Assembly: GCA_966250335.1 (NCBI GenBank)
Contig: CBINGZ010000014.1
Span: 47,141-111,140 of the forward strand
Length of the DNA: 64,000 nucleotides
Origin: OLB7 sp966250335
Lineage (GTDB): Bacteria > Bacteroidota > Ignavibacteria > OLB7
Reading direction: 5' to 3'
Both the position numbers and the translations under genes were made by a program. The first letter of the stretch is position 1. Each line of letters opens with the position of its first letter. Positions 28,024-36,921 of the stretch are shown one piece after another. A model generated the notes under the pieces. The model was given only the letters and a program-made list of their open reading frames with translations, had not been told where the DNA came from and ran no database searches.

Positions 28024-29388
28024 ATGATTACAACCCTCAAGATCTCGAACTTCAAATCCTGGGAATCGACCGGTACTGTGAACCTCGGTGAGCTGACGGG
28101 AATATTCGGTACGAACTCATCGGGAAAGACGAGTCTGCTGCAGTTCCTTCTTATACTCAAACAGACGGTCGAGACACAGGACAGGTCACGTGTGCTTCAT
28201 ACCGGGAACGACCTGACCGATGTGGATCTTGGTACGTTTTACGATATAATATACGGGCATAAGGAGCCCGGTACGATTGATTTCCTTATCGAATGGAAAC
28301 TTCCCAGTTCAATTGAAATTCGTGATCCGCTGGCAGTCGACGAAAAGATCGGGTCGTTCGACAGCATGGCATTGGAGGTGTCCATCGAAGGGAGCGGTCA
28401 TCGAATCGAAGTAGTCAGATTCGTCTATTCGCTGGGAAGCCATCAATTCAGGTTCGGTATGGAACGGGAGAAAGAGGGAAAATATAGGATGATATTCGAT
28501 GGGTATGAAGCGAAGTATACCGTCGGGAGGAAAGGATCGCTTCCGGAACCGGTGAAATCATATGGATTTCCGGAGCGTGCGTTGGCGCAGTACCAGAACG
28601 TGGGATTCCTTCCGGATCTTGTACTGGCCTTCGAAGAGCTGATGGGGCGGATCTATTATCTTGGGCCGTTACGTGAATATCCGAGCAGGACGTATTTGTG
28701 GGCAGGCGAAAGACCCACAGGCGTCGGCAGTCGCGGCGAGCTTACCGTGCCTGCTCTTCTTGCAACCCGAGATCAGGAAAAGACCATTCAGCCTGGGGGG
28801 AAAAAGCGCGCGCACAAGAAGTCTCTGGAAGAATATGTGGCGATGTGGCTGAGAAATCTCAACATCATTCACAGCTTCGAGTTGCGGCAGGTGGCAGAAA
28901 ATCGGAAGGACTACGAAGTGCGTGTTCGGACTCAGAAGGATGCCCCCGAAGTATTGATCACCGATGTGGGGTTCGGTGTATCGCAGGTTCTTCCCGTGCT
29001 GGTTCTCTGTTTCTATGCGCCCCAGGGATCGACGCTGATTCTGGAACAGCCGGAAATTCACTTGCACCCACGAGTACAGGCAGGTCTTGCGGATGTCTTC
29101 ATAGATGCGATCAAGACCCGGAACGTCCAGATTATTCTCGAGAGCCATAGCGAGCACCTTCTGCGTCGTCTTCAGCTCAGGATCGCGGAGGAGAACATCG
29201 ATCCCGCCAACATCGCGTTGTACTTCGCCGACGCATCGGGTGGACGGTCGACACTTTCGGAACTGATCGTCGATGACTTCGGCAACATCACAAACTGGCC
29301 CGAGGGATTCTTCGGCGACGAAATGGGCGACCTCGTAAAAATGACCGAGGCGGCCATGAGACGAATGCAGAGGAAGGGTCATGGCTGA
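28024..29388 (+). CDS. AAA ATPase of the DUF3696 type (AAA-PIN module)
   Basis: 454 aa, cytoplasmic. ABC/SMC-like ATPase: Walker A at 29-36 (GTNSSGKT), an ABC-signature-like DVGFGVSQVLPV at about 320-331, Walker B at 337-344 (LILEQPE) followed by IHLHP, and a D-loop/H-motif region ESHSEHLL. The end WPEGFFGDE (426-434) is the DUF3696 hallmark. Such ATPases (OLD/PARIS-like) often partner a nuclease in defence or toxin-antitoxin modules. The next gene overlaps by 8 nt and encodes a PIN nuclease. Codon use and GC (about 40-52% per 60-nt line) are well below neighbours, pointing to recent transfer. A weak -7-like TATCTTGT is at 27961-27968. Confidence 0.85.
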   Translation: MITTLKISNFKSWESTGTVNLGELTGIFGTNSSGKTSLLQFLLILKQTVETQDRSRVLHTGNDLTDVDLGTFYDIIYGHKEPGTIDFLIEWKLPSSIEIRDPLAVDEKIGSFDSMALEVSIEGSGHRIEVVRFVYSLGSHQFRFGMEREKEGKYRMIFDGYEAKYTVGRKGSLPEPVKSYGFPERALAQYQNVGFLPDLVLAFEELMGRIYYLGPLREYPSRTYLWAGERPTGVGSRGELTVPALLATRDQEKTIQPGGKKRAHKKSLEEYVAMWLRNLNIIHSFELRQVAENRKDYEVRVRTQKDAPEVLITDVGFGVSQVLPVLVLCFYAPQGSTLILEQPEIHLHPRVQAGLADVFIDAIKTRNVQIILESHSEHLLRRLQLRIAEENIDPANIALYFADASGGRSTLSELIVDDFGNITNWPEGFFGDEMGDLVKMTEAAMRRMQRKGHG

Positions 29389-29929
29389 GCCGGTTGTGAT
29401 CGACAGCAATCTCCTCATCGTATCGAACGCTCGTGATGTGAATCAGGCGACTCCGGAATGCATTGGCCGATGCGTGAAGTTTCTGGAGAATGTCCGGTCG
29501 GCGGGAAGGATCGTTATCGATGATGCGTTCATCATCCTTAACGAATATATGAGGAAGGTGAGCCCGAGCGGTCAGCCCGGAGTAGGTGACGCTTTTCTAA
29601 AGTGGGTACTGACGAATCAGGCGAATGTATCGCGTTGCTCTCTCGTCGGAATTACTCCTCATCCGATCCGTGGATTTGCCGAGTTCCCGGAAGACCCCGA
29701 CCTCGCGAAGTTCGATCGCTCGGACAGAAAGTTCGTTGCAGTCGCACTCGCCCATCCCGATCGTCCGCCGATCGCGAACGCCGTGGACTCCGACTGGGTC
29801 GACGCGCATATTGCCCTTGCCAGGAACGGTGTGAGGGTACAACAGATCTGTGATCTCATCCCCTCCGGAAGGGAGAGGAAGAAGTCGAGTGGAGGAAAGC
29901 GCCCCGGTAAAGGGTCGGGAAATTCCTGA
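29381..29929 (+). CDS. PIN-domain nuclease partner of the AAA ATPase
   Basis: 182 aa; its ATG lies inside the end of the ATPase gene (8-nt overlap), implying translational coupling. The PIN acidic set is complete: D8 (VVIDSN), E55 (ILNEY), D115 (DRKFVAVAL) and D136/D138 (AVDSDW). PIN domains cut single-stranded RNA with Mg2+ or Mn2+. The C-terminal 20 residues are strongly basic (RERKKSSGG, KRPGKG), suggesting nucleic acid contact. In this arrangement the ATPase probably senses or restrains and the PIN protein is the effector; that is inference. It is not a VapC with a small antitoxin: no VapB-like gene is adjacent. Confidence 0.82.
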   Translation: MAEPVVIDSNLLIVSNARDVNQATPECIGRCVKFLENVRSAGRIVIDDAFIILNEYMRKVSPSGQPGVGDAFLKWVLTNQANVSRCSLVGITPHPIRGFAEFPEDPDLAKFDRSDRKFVAVALAHPDRPPIANAVDSDWVDAHIALARNGVRVQQICDLIPSGRERKKSSGGKRPGKGSGNS

Positions 29930-30107
29930 TCGTATTGGACGGTTCCCTGCAACATACCCTCCGCTGCTGTGTACCATCATCGCGTCCTGACGGCCGGGCA
30001 CTCCTGTGAGGCCTACAGGGTTGAAGATATTGCTATCCAAAGGGCGTATCCTGTCGGCCGTTCCCCCCTCGGCCGTCTTGTGCATGTATCACGTCCCCCA
30101 AATCTAC

Positions 30108-32471
30108 ATGACAACCAACATGAACACCGACAACTTCTTACGCTGTCTACATCCCGGCGCGATGCTTCGTCTCTGCGCGACGGTTCTGACGGCGATCGTC
30201 ATGATCGCCGGGTCGCTCCAGGCGCAGTCGAACGTGCGGATCATCCATGCGGTGCCCGATGCTCCGCCGATCGATCTCTATCTCGACGACGCCGAGGCCG
30301 CGGCGGTCCAGGGGCTGGCCTACAGCTCCGCTTCGGGCAAGGTCGCGCTCGCCTCGGGGACGCACAACATCAAGGTCGCCGTGGCCGGTACTCCGAAGGC
30401 CGCGGCGGTGATCGACGTCGACACGAAGATCGGAGCCGACAGCTCCTACACGGTGGTCGCGGTCGGCACCATCCAGAGTCTGATGATCCAGCCGATCCTC
30501 CTCGGCAGCCGAAACAGCGCCGCCGTTGAAATGGGGAAGGCGATGGTGCGGGTGGTACATGCCTCCCCGGACCTCGGCGCCGTCGACGTGACGATCACGA
30601 CGACGGGAGGCTCGGGGGAGAACGCGCTTCTCAACGGCCTGGCGTTCAAGGGGGTGACCGACTATATCGAGTTACCGGCGGGCCAGATCACCGTCAAGGC
30701 CAGATTGACGACCGGAGAGGGGGTGATCTCCGGCGTTGAGGCGGTGAAGTCCGGGGATGTTCTCACGATCTTCCTTATGGGACAGAACGATTCCGGGAAC
30801 GACCTCGGTATCTACAAGCTCGACGATAACAACAGCGCGATTCAGGCTCCGCTGCGTCGTCTTCCCATTCCGGTTGCGCCTTTGGCCGAAGCGGAGGTGC
30901 GCGTGGCGCATCTGGTGGGTGACGGTCCCCCCATCGACATCTTCCTCGACGACGTGACCCCGGCGGCCGTGGGAGCTCTCGCGTTCCGGGATGCCTCCTC
31001 GATGCATCTCGTCGAGCCGGGAGCGCACAACCTGAAGATCGCGGCGGCGGGCGCGGGGATCGGCTCGGCGATCATCAACGCGGCGGTGCCGGTCAACGCC
31101 GATACCGTCTACACGGTCTTCGCCGTGGGGTCGCTGGTGCCGCTGAACGTCACGCCGATCATCCTCAGGCGCGATCATGGGATCACGGTTCCGGACGGCA
31201 AGATGCTGGTCCGGCTGCTTCATGCCTCGATCGACGCGGGGAACCTCGATATCACCATTACCGACGGGGCCGGGACCAAGAAGGTCGTGTCGGCTCTGGG
31301 ACTGGCGGCGAGCACGGAGTATATGGAGATCGCGCCCGGCACGATCCGGGTCGACATCGGCCTCGCCGGAGGGACGCCGATCTACAGCGGGCAGGGACTC
31401 TTTGTCGAGGGGGATGTCCTCACCCTCATCCCCAACGGCAGGGTCGCTTCCAACGCGCAGTTCCAGGTCAACGTCCTGTTCGATCGGGACCAGGAGGAGC
31501 AGAGGCCGATGATGATGCTGAACCCGGTTCCCACCGGAGAGGGACTCGTCCGGGTGGTCCATCTCTCGCCCGACGCTCCGGGGATCGATATTTTCGTGGA
31601 CAATGTGACCCCTCCCCGGGTCGCCGATCTCCGTTTCCGCCAAGCTTCGGAGGGGACGCTTCTTTCGGCCGGTCTGCATAGTATCGCGATAGGACCTACC
31701 GGGTTCGGCATCGACGCCGCGCTTCTCAACTCGAACATCGAGATCGGTGACGATTCGGCGTATACGTTCCTCGCCGTCGGCTCGGTTGCCGATCTTTCGC
31801 TCCGGCCGATACTGCTGGCGCGCCCGCAGGGGGCGATACCGTCGCCGGGCAAGGTTCTGATGCGGATGATCCATGCCTCCTCCGACGCCGGGTTCCTCGA
31901 CGTCACGGTGCTCCCTGTGTCCGGCGCCGCCGTCGAGTTCAACGACAGGGCGTTCGCGAGCGAGACCGGATATGTCGAGATCCCCGCCGGCGCTTTCAGC
32001 GTCACGATCAGGCGGGAGGACGGCTCCACGCTCTTCGTCGGCCTGGGATCGGTCGAGCCGAACAAGCTTGTCTCGCTGATCCCCTCCGGCCGGATAGGCA
32101 CCGAGGGGGAGTTCCAGGTGAACCTGCTGATCGATAGCGATCTGGGAGAGCAGAAGCCCCTCGTCGCCCTGGTCGAGGTTCCCATGACGTCGGTCGACGT
32201 CACGACGGGACGCGCGGTCCGGCTGACGGCGTATCCCAACCCGGCAACGGATCGCGTTGAGATCAATCTGGGCGACCTTCGTGAGCGCGCGGCCTCTGTA
32301 TCGATCCACGATGCTCTGGGTGAACTCGTCGGCCTTCGTGAGACGACGGCGAACGGAACGGGTGTTCTCGTGATCCCGACGGAGGGACTCGCCTCGGGCC
32401 TCTACAGGCTCGTCGTCAGAAGCGACGACGGATCGATCGTCGGGACGACCGCGGTGACGGTGGTACGGTAA
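30108..32471 (+). CDS. DUF4397 six-repeat exported protein with T9SS tail (copy 2)
   Basis: 787 aa from ATG 30108 (ATG 30120 also possible); the frame is open further upstream to 30006, without a signal peptide there. The signal peptide lies within CLHPGAMLRLCATVLTAIVM and ends SLQA-QS. Six DUF4397 repeats alternate between a VPDAPPIDLYLD type and an ASIDAGNLDITI type, the same A-B-A-B-A-B order as the gene at 24437. The T9SS type A tail is YPNPATDRVEINLGDL ... IHDALGELVGL ... GLASGLYRLVV. The two genes are paralogues, presumably surface proteins with the same unknown ligand class. Confidence 0.85.
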   Translation: MTTNMNTDNFLRCLHPGAMLRLCATVLTAIVMIAGSLQAQSNVRIIHAVPDAPPIDLYLDDAEAAAVQGLAYSSASGKVALASGTHNIKVAVAGTPKAAAVIDVDTKIGADSSYTVVAVGTIQSLMIQPILLGSRNSAAVEMGKAMVRVVHASPDLGAVDVTITTTGGSGENALLNGLAFKGVTDYIELPAGQITVKARLTTGEGVISGVEAVKSGDVLTIFLMGQNDSGNDLGIYKLDDNNSAIQAPLRRLPIPVAPLAEAEVRVAHLVGDGPPIDIFLDDVTPAAVGALAFRDASSMHLVEPGAHNLKIAAAGAGIGSAIINAAVPVNADTVYTVFAVGSLVPLNVTPIILRRDHGITVPDGKMLVRLLHASIDAGNLDITITDGAGTKKVVSALGLAASTEYMEIAPGTIRVDIGLAGGTPIYSGQGLFVEGDVLTLIPNGRVASNAQFQVNVLFDRDQEEQRPMMMLNPVPTGEGLVRVVHLSPDAPGIDIFVDNVTPPRVADLRFRQASEGTLLSAGLHSIAIGPTGFGIDAALLNSNIEIGDDSAYTFLAVGSVADLSLRPILLARPQGAIPSPGKVLMRMIHASSDAGFLDVTVLPVSGAAVEFNDRAFASETGYVEIPAGAFSVTIRREDGSTLFVGLGSVEPNKLVSLIPSGRIGTEGEFQVNLLIDSDLGEQKPLVALVEVPMTSVDVTTGRAVRLTAYPNPATDRVEINLGDLRERAASVSIHDALGELVGLRETTANGTGVLVIPTEGLASGLYRLVVRSDDGSIVGTTAVTVVR

Positions 32472-32501
32472 CAGTCCCCTATATTCATGCCGGTGAGGAG
32501 A

Positions 32502-32526
32502 CGGGCGGGATCATCGGTCCCGCCCG
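32502..32526 (+). terminator. 9-bp GC hairpin after DUF4397 copy 2
   Basis: CGGGCGGGA, loop TCATCGG, TCCCGCCCG, then CTCGTTTC. It lies 30 nt after the stop and separates this gene from uvrC. Confidence 0.65.
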
Positions 32527-32657
32527 CTCGTTTCATGCAGCAGGGGCCGTTCGGCGAAGGAGCCGGCCGACAACCCCGCGCCGCGTCGATCGTCGTCGGA
32601 AGACGGAGATCTATCGGAATCCAACATCGGCGTCAACATGACGCCAGCAATCGAAGA

Positions 32658-34715
32658 ATGTCGCAATCAGAGAATCATATCGACCGTGATCCGGGAACCT
32701 CCCCGACCGGGCCGACGGAGGAGGGGGCCGAGCCCCAGTTCTCCCTGACGCTTCAGGAGAAGCTCGACAACCTTCCGACCGATCCGGGCGTCTACCAGTA
32801 CCGCGACGTCGCGGGGAAGGTGATCTACGTCGGCAAGGCGAAGAACCTCCGCAACCGGGTCAGGAGCTACTTCCAGACCGGCCGCCCGCGCGACGCCAAG
32901 ACGACGGCGCTGGTGCGGAAGATCGTCGACCTGGAGGTGATCGTCACAGATTCGGCGGTGGAGGCGCTGATTCTTGAGGATACCCTCATCAAGAAGCTCC
33001 GTCCGCGATACAACATCATGCTCAAGGACGACAAGACGTATCCCTACGTCCGGGTCACCAACGAGCCGTACCCCAGGGTCTTCGCCACCCGGAAGCTGAT
33101 CCGCGACGGCAGCCGCTATTTCGGTCCCTATACCGACGTGAAGTACGTGCGGTATCTCCTCAAGACCCTCCGTTCCATCTTCCCGATCCGCTCCTGCGAC
33201 CTGAACCTGAACGACGACACGATCGCCGCCGGGAAGTTCAAGGTCTGCCTCGACTATCATATCGGAAAGTGCGAGGGACCGTGCGAGGGGCTGGTGAAAC
33301 GGGAATCGTATCGTGAGATGATCCGTCAGGTGATGCAGGTGCTCAACGGCAAGACCAGGGATCTGGAGAAGACGCTGGAGAAGGAGATGGGATTCCTGGC
33401 CGAGGATATGCGCTTCGAGGAGGCCGCGGCGATACGGAACAGGCTCCAGAAGCTCCGGGAGTACAGCGGCAAGCAGAAGGTGGTCACCGAGGATCTGGTC
33501 GATCGCGATATCGTCGCCTTCGCCGCGGAGGATGACGACGCCTGCGCCGTGATCTTCAAGGTGCGCGACGGTCGACTCACGGGGAAGCAGCATCACTACC
33601 TGAGCGGCGTGCTCCAGATGCCGGCCGAGGAGATCCTCACCGGGATCATCCAGCGGCATTATGTCGCAACCGATTATATCCCCGAGGAGATCATCCTGCC
33701 GTTCGACGTCGGGGAGGAGTACGAGGTGGTCCAGCGCTTCCTTACCGAGAAGCGGGGGGATGGGCGCGTGCAGCTCACCGTCCCGAAGATCGGCGACAAG
33801 CAGAAGCTTGTGGTCATGGCGCAGACGAACGCGAAGTTCCTGCTGGATGAGCTGAAGCTCCAGCGGATGAAGCGGTCCGATATGGTTCCCCGTCCCGTGC
33901 AGAGCCTTCAGCGCGATCTTCATCTGAAGAACCCGCCGCGCCGGATCGAGTGCTTCGACAACTCCAACATCCACGGGACCGATGCGGTCTCCTCCATGGT
34001 CTGCTTCGTCGACGGCCGGCCGAGACGGAGCGAGTACAGGAAGTACAAGATCCGCACGGTGCAGGGGCCCGACGACTTCGCGAGCATGAAGGAGGTGGTG
34101 GGGCGCCGCTACCGTCGTGTTCTGGACGAGGGGCTGGCGCTCCCCGATCTGATCGTGATCGACGGCGGGAAGGGGCAGGTCTCGGCGGCGATGGAGATCG
34201 TCAGGGAGCTGGGGCTCGATCATATCCCCCTGATAGGACTGGCGAAGAAGCTGGAGGAGATCGTTCTGCCGGGTGAGCGTGATACGATACTTCTCCCCCG
34301 TTCCTCCAGCAGCCTTCGTCTTCTGCAGCAGATCAGGGACGAGGCGCATCGTTTTGCGATAACGTTCCATCGTTCGCTTCGGCAGAAACGTACCCTGCAG
34401 ACGGAGCTGACGAATATTCCGGGGGTGGGACCGAAGACGGTGCAGAAGATCTTCGAGAAGTTCGGGTCGGTGCGGGGGGTGCAGGCGGCGGGGCTGGAGG
34501 CGTTGCAGGAGGTGCTTGGTCCGAAGACCGGGGAGAGCGTGTTTGAGTATTTCCGGGCGCAGGGGGGGGAGGCGCCGGTGGAGAATGCCGAGACGTTGCC
34601 TGTGCTTGAGAATGTCGATGAGCTGGATGATGTGCAGCTTCTGGAGGATGAGGAGGGGGGAGAGGAGGAAGAGGAAGGGGAGGAGGATATCGATGATGGG
34701 CTTGAGGGGGCGTAG
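32658..34715 (+). CDS. uvrC: Excinuclease ABC subunit C
   Basis: 685 aa from ATG 32658; the upstream open frame is unconserved. GIY-YIG nuclease domain at residues 43-120 (GVYQYRD, VIYVGKAKNLRNR), Cys motif (CLDYHIGKCEGPC), UVR motif (KEMGFLAEDMRFEEAAAIRN), RNase H-like endonuclease domain (RIECFDNSNIHG, DLIVIDGGKGQ, EAHRFAITFHR) and two HhH motifs (LTNIPGVGPKTVQKIFEKFG). It makes both cuts in nucleotide excision repair. Odd: the last 45 residues are an acidic tail (for example LLEDEEGGEEEEEGEEDIDD) encoded by an increasingly C-poor, purine-rich stretch that runs straight into the repeat behind the gene. The tail is probably not part of the ancestral protein. Confidence 0.97.
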   Translation: MSQSENHIDRDPGTSPTGPTEEGAEPQFSLTLQEKLDNLPTDPGVYQYRDVAGKVIYVGKAKNLRNRVRSYFQTGRPRDAKTTALVRKIVDLEVIVTDSAVEALILEDTLIKKLRPRYNIMLKDDKTYPYVRVTNEPYPRVFATRKLIRDGSRYFGPYTDVKYVRYLLKTLRSIFPIRSCDLNLNDDTIAAGKFKVCLDYHIGKCEGPCEGLVKRESYREMIRQVMQVLNGKTRDLEKTLEKEMGFLAEDMRFEEAAAIRNRLQKLREYSGKQKVVTEDLVDRDIVAFAAEDDDACAVIFKVRDGRLTGKQHHYLSGVLQMPAEEILTGIIQRHYVATDYIPEEIILPFDVGEEYEVVQRFLTEKRGDGRVQLTVPKIGDKQKLVVMAQTNAKFLLDELKLQRMKRSDMVPRPVQSLQRDLHLKNPPRRIECFDNSNIHGTDAVSSMVCFVDGRPRRSEYRKYKIRTVQGPDDFASMKEVVGRRYRRVLDEGLALPDLIVIDGGKGQVSAAMEIVRELGLDHIPLIGLAKKLEEIVLPGERDTILLPRSSSSLRLLQQIRDEAHRFAITFHRSLRQKRTLQTELTNIPGVGPKTVQKIFEKFGSVRGVQAAGLEALQEVLGPKTGESVFEYFRAQGGEAPVENAETLPVLENVDELDDVQLLEDEEGGEEEEEGEEDIDDGLEGA

Positions 34716-34794
34716 AGGAGGAGGAAGAGAGGAGGAAGAGAGGAGGAAGAGAAAAAAAACAGGGAGTCACAGAGGGCACAGAGGTAAGAGAAGA
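34716..34794 (+). repeat. Solo copy of the ACAGGGAGTCACAGAGG repeat with purine tract
   Basis: It starts directly after the uvrC stop. AGGAGGAAGAG occurs three times in tandem, followed by a run of A and then the core. Positions 34757-34794 (38 nt) are identical to 63441-63478. The 34701-34760 stretch is almost purely purine, C-rich flanks being absent. The gap up to the next gene at 34883 carries nothing else recognisable. Confidence 0.9.
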
Positions 34795-34882
34795 GAGGGG
34801 GGGCGTTGTATTTTGGGGAGTTGCCCGGTCGATGTGCGGGCACGAAGTCCATTCATTCTGTACATAACGAACACTCCATACA

Positions 34883-36112
34883 ATGAAGCAGCTCAGTCCC
34901 GGCAACATCATTGCGTTTCGGCTTCGCGACGACTGGTTCGGAATCGCCAAGGTCGTTGTGTGTGAAAACCTGGCGTTGCATGATGCATATCACTTTGTGA
35001 TCTATGATGCGGTGCTCGCCGATCTTCCGGAGGAGATCGATCTGTACGGGCTGCCGCTCGATCAGGCGTACGGGATCACAGGTGTGGAGGAGCTTCCGAT
35101 CGTCGTCAACCATCTTGCGGTCCGGCCGGAAACAGGGGAAGGGGAGGATGTCGTTCTGGTCGGCCATATGGAACCGGTCGAGGAGGAGTTCGACGGCTAC
35201 CGTGTATGGCTGAGCCTTATGCGCGAGAACGCCAGACGCCAGGGACTCCTTCGCTATGAGACGAACGAACAGGAGGAGAGCGACCAGGGAGAAGAGTATG
35301 AGGATGGGGAGTACGAGAATGAAGAGTCCGGCGACGAGAACACCGATTCCTCCGACGTCCGGGATGAGCCGCAGGAGATCACGGCGGCCGTCGAGCCGGA
35401 GAGGAAGGAAGAGGCGAACCTCGCTGAAATATCGTCACAGGAGCAGATTGAAGGCGCTGCCCAGGGGAAGCCGGACGAGGCTCTGGTGATGGAGATCGAC
35501 GGGAGGGAGATTCCGATCTACCCGTGGCATCAATACCTCGACGCATCGATCGGCGCCGCCCTCTTCCAGTGGCACGAGGTCTTCGAGAAACCGGCCCTGA
35601 AGTCCACCAGGCTGGGAGATTTCATCTGCTCGTTCTACGATGAACGGAGCGAGGCGATCGTCGCCGAGCTTGTCGACAGGCTTCAGGAAGGGGATTACTC
35701 GGCGGGGCATGAGCTGGTCCAGTACGACGATCGCGCCGTGGAGGCGCTGAAACGACTGCTGGCCGACGGAACGACCCCGGAGAACGCCGCCGACGCGCTT
35801 CAGATCATGTCCGATATCGGGACCGGGAAGGCGACGGAGGAGATCGCCGCGTTCTTCGCGAAGCATTACAGGAGCCGCGATGAGGAGATGTCTCTGACGG
35901 CATCGCGCGCCTATCTCTATGCGGTCATGGTGATGGGGGGGGCGTCCCCCGCCCTGCGGGCGCATTTCGACAAGATCGAGGAGATATCGCATCCCGATCT
36001 TGAGGACGATGTTCGCGAAGCGCTCCGGGCGATCGGCGAGTATGAGGGGGCGAAGAGTGCGGAACCCGCCCCCGTCGTCCCGGAAAAAGCGGGGACTCCC
36101 TGGGAGGGATGA
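34883..36112 (+). CDS. Hypothetical protein, SH3-like N-terminus and HEAT-like C-terminus
   Basis: 409 aa, cytoplasmic. Residues 1-105 form a beta-rich domain (LSPGNIIAFRLRDDWFGIAK) like the small domains seen in some immunity or SH3-type proteins. Residues 125-200 are an extremely acidic, disordered linker (EESDQGEEYEDGEYENEESG). Residues 215-390 are helical HEAT-like repeats (AVEALKRLLADGTTPENAAD, REALRAIGEYEG). I do not recognise the family and give no function. It is convergent with the SDR gene, 5 nt apart. Its upstream side is the solo repeat behind uvrC. Confidence 0.6.
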   Translation: MKQLSPGNIIAFRLRDDWFGIAKVVVCENLALHDAYHFVIYDAVLADLPEEIDLYGLPLDQAYGITGVEELPIVVNHLAVRPETGEGEDVVLVGHMEPVEEEFDGYRVWLSLMRENARRQGLLRYETNEQEESDQGEEYEDGEYENEESGDENTDSSDVRDEPQEITAAVEPERKEEANLAEISSQEQIEGAAQGKPDEALVMEIDGREIPIYPWHQYLDASIGAALFQWHEVFEKPALKSTRLGDFICSFYDERSEAIVAELVDRLQEGDYSAGHELVQYDDRAVEALKRLLADGTTPENAADALQIMSDIGTGKATEEIAAFFAKHYRSRDEEMSLTASRAYLYAVMVMGGASPALRAHFDKIEEISHPDLEDDVREALRAIGEYEGAKSAEPAPVVPEKAGTPWEG

Positions 36113-36117
36113 TCCCC

Positions 36118-36921
36118 CTACCCCTTTCTCTGCTCCCGCAGCGCCTCGCTCCGCAGCACCATTGTCGCCGAGGCCTGGACGCTCGGCATCAGCAGCATCT
36201 CGTGGACGTTGACGTGCGGGGGACGCGTGGCGCAGTAGAGGACGGCATCGGCCACGTCGTCGGGGGTCAGGGGGAGGGTGTCGCCGTAGACGCTCGCCGC
36301 CCGCTCCGTGTCGCCGCGGAACCGGACGGCGGAGAATTCGGTCTCCACCAGCCCGGGGTCGACGGTCGTGGTGCGGACTCCGGTCCCAAGCAGATCGAGC
36401 TGCATCCCCCTGGTGATCGCTCCGACGGCATGCTTCGTGGCGCAGTAGACGTTCCCTTTCGGGTAGACCTCGTGTCCCGCGATCGAGCCGATGTTGATGA
36501 CATGTCCGCGTCCCCGTTCCACCATCCCCGGCAGGATGGCCCGTGTGACGTAGAGGAGCCCCTTCACGTTCGTATCGATCATCTCCTCCCAGTCTTCAAG
36601 CGATCCGGTCTGAATCGGATCGAGTCCCCGGCTGAGGCCGGCGTTGTTGACGAGGATATCGATCGCGCTCCACTCCTCCGGCAGCGATCCGACCGCGGCG
36701 GCCACCGCTTCCGCGTCTCTGACGTCGAGCTCGATGATCAGGGGCTCGACGCCGTGATCGCGGCGCAGTTCGTCGGCAAGCGCGACCAGGCGCTCCATGC
36801 GGCGGGCGCAGAGCATCGGTCGGCAGCCGGCGGCGGCAAACGCGCGGGCGCACGACTCGCCGATGCCGGAGGAGGCGCCGGTGATCAGGACGACGGAGTT
36901 CGTGAGGGGAGAGATTGTCAT
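36118..36921 (-). CDS. Short-chain dehydrogenase/reductase (YdfG-like)
   Basis: 267 aa from ATG 36921. A longer frame to 36975 would run through candidate promoter elements (TAAGTTTG at 36980-36973 and TATCTTGG at 36950-36943 on the minus strand), so the shorter start is preferred. Classical SDR: TGASSGIGE cofactor loop, CARRMERL (Arg favouring NADP), NNAG, catalytic Ser in NIGSIAG and YCATK (Tyr-Lys pair), then PGLVETEF. Resembles 3-hydroxy acid dehydrogenase/malonic semialdehyde reductase. Substrate not fixed by the sequence; no pathway neighbours. Confidence 0.88.
   Translation of the reverse strand: MTISPLTNSVVLITGASSGIGESCARAFAAAGCRPMLCARRMERLVALADELRRDHGVEPLIIELDVRDAEAVAAAVGSLPEEWSAIDILVNNAGLSRGLDPIQTGSLEDWEEMIDTNVKGLLYVTRAILPGMVERGRGHVINIGSIAGHEVYPKGNVYCATKHAVGAITRGMQLDLLGTGVRTTTVDPGLVETEFSAVRFRGDTERAASVYGDTLPLTPDDVADAVLYCATRPPHVNVHEMLLMPSVQASATMVLRSEALREQRKG

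Noticed and set aside
29381..29929. Classical VapBC toxin-antitoxin reading of the PIN gene
   Set aside because: No small antitoxin gene is adjacent; the PIN gene is coupled to a 454-aa ATPase and is longer than VapC.
34220..34852. 210-aa Ser/Pro-rich minus-strand ORF
   Set aside because: Antisense to the purine-rich end of uvrC; low complexity that follows from the C-poor coding strand.
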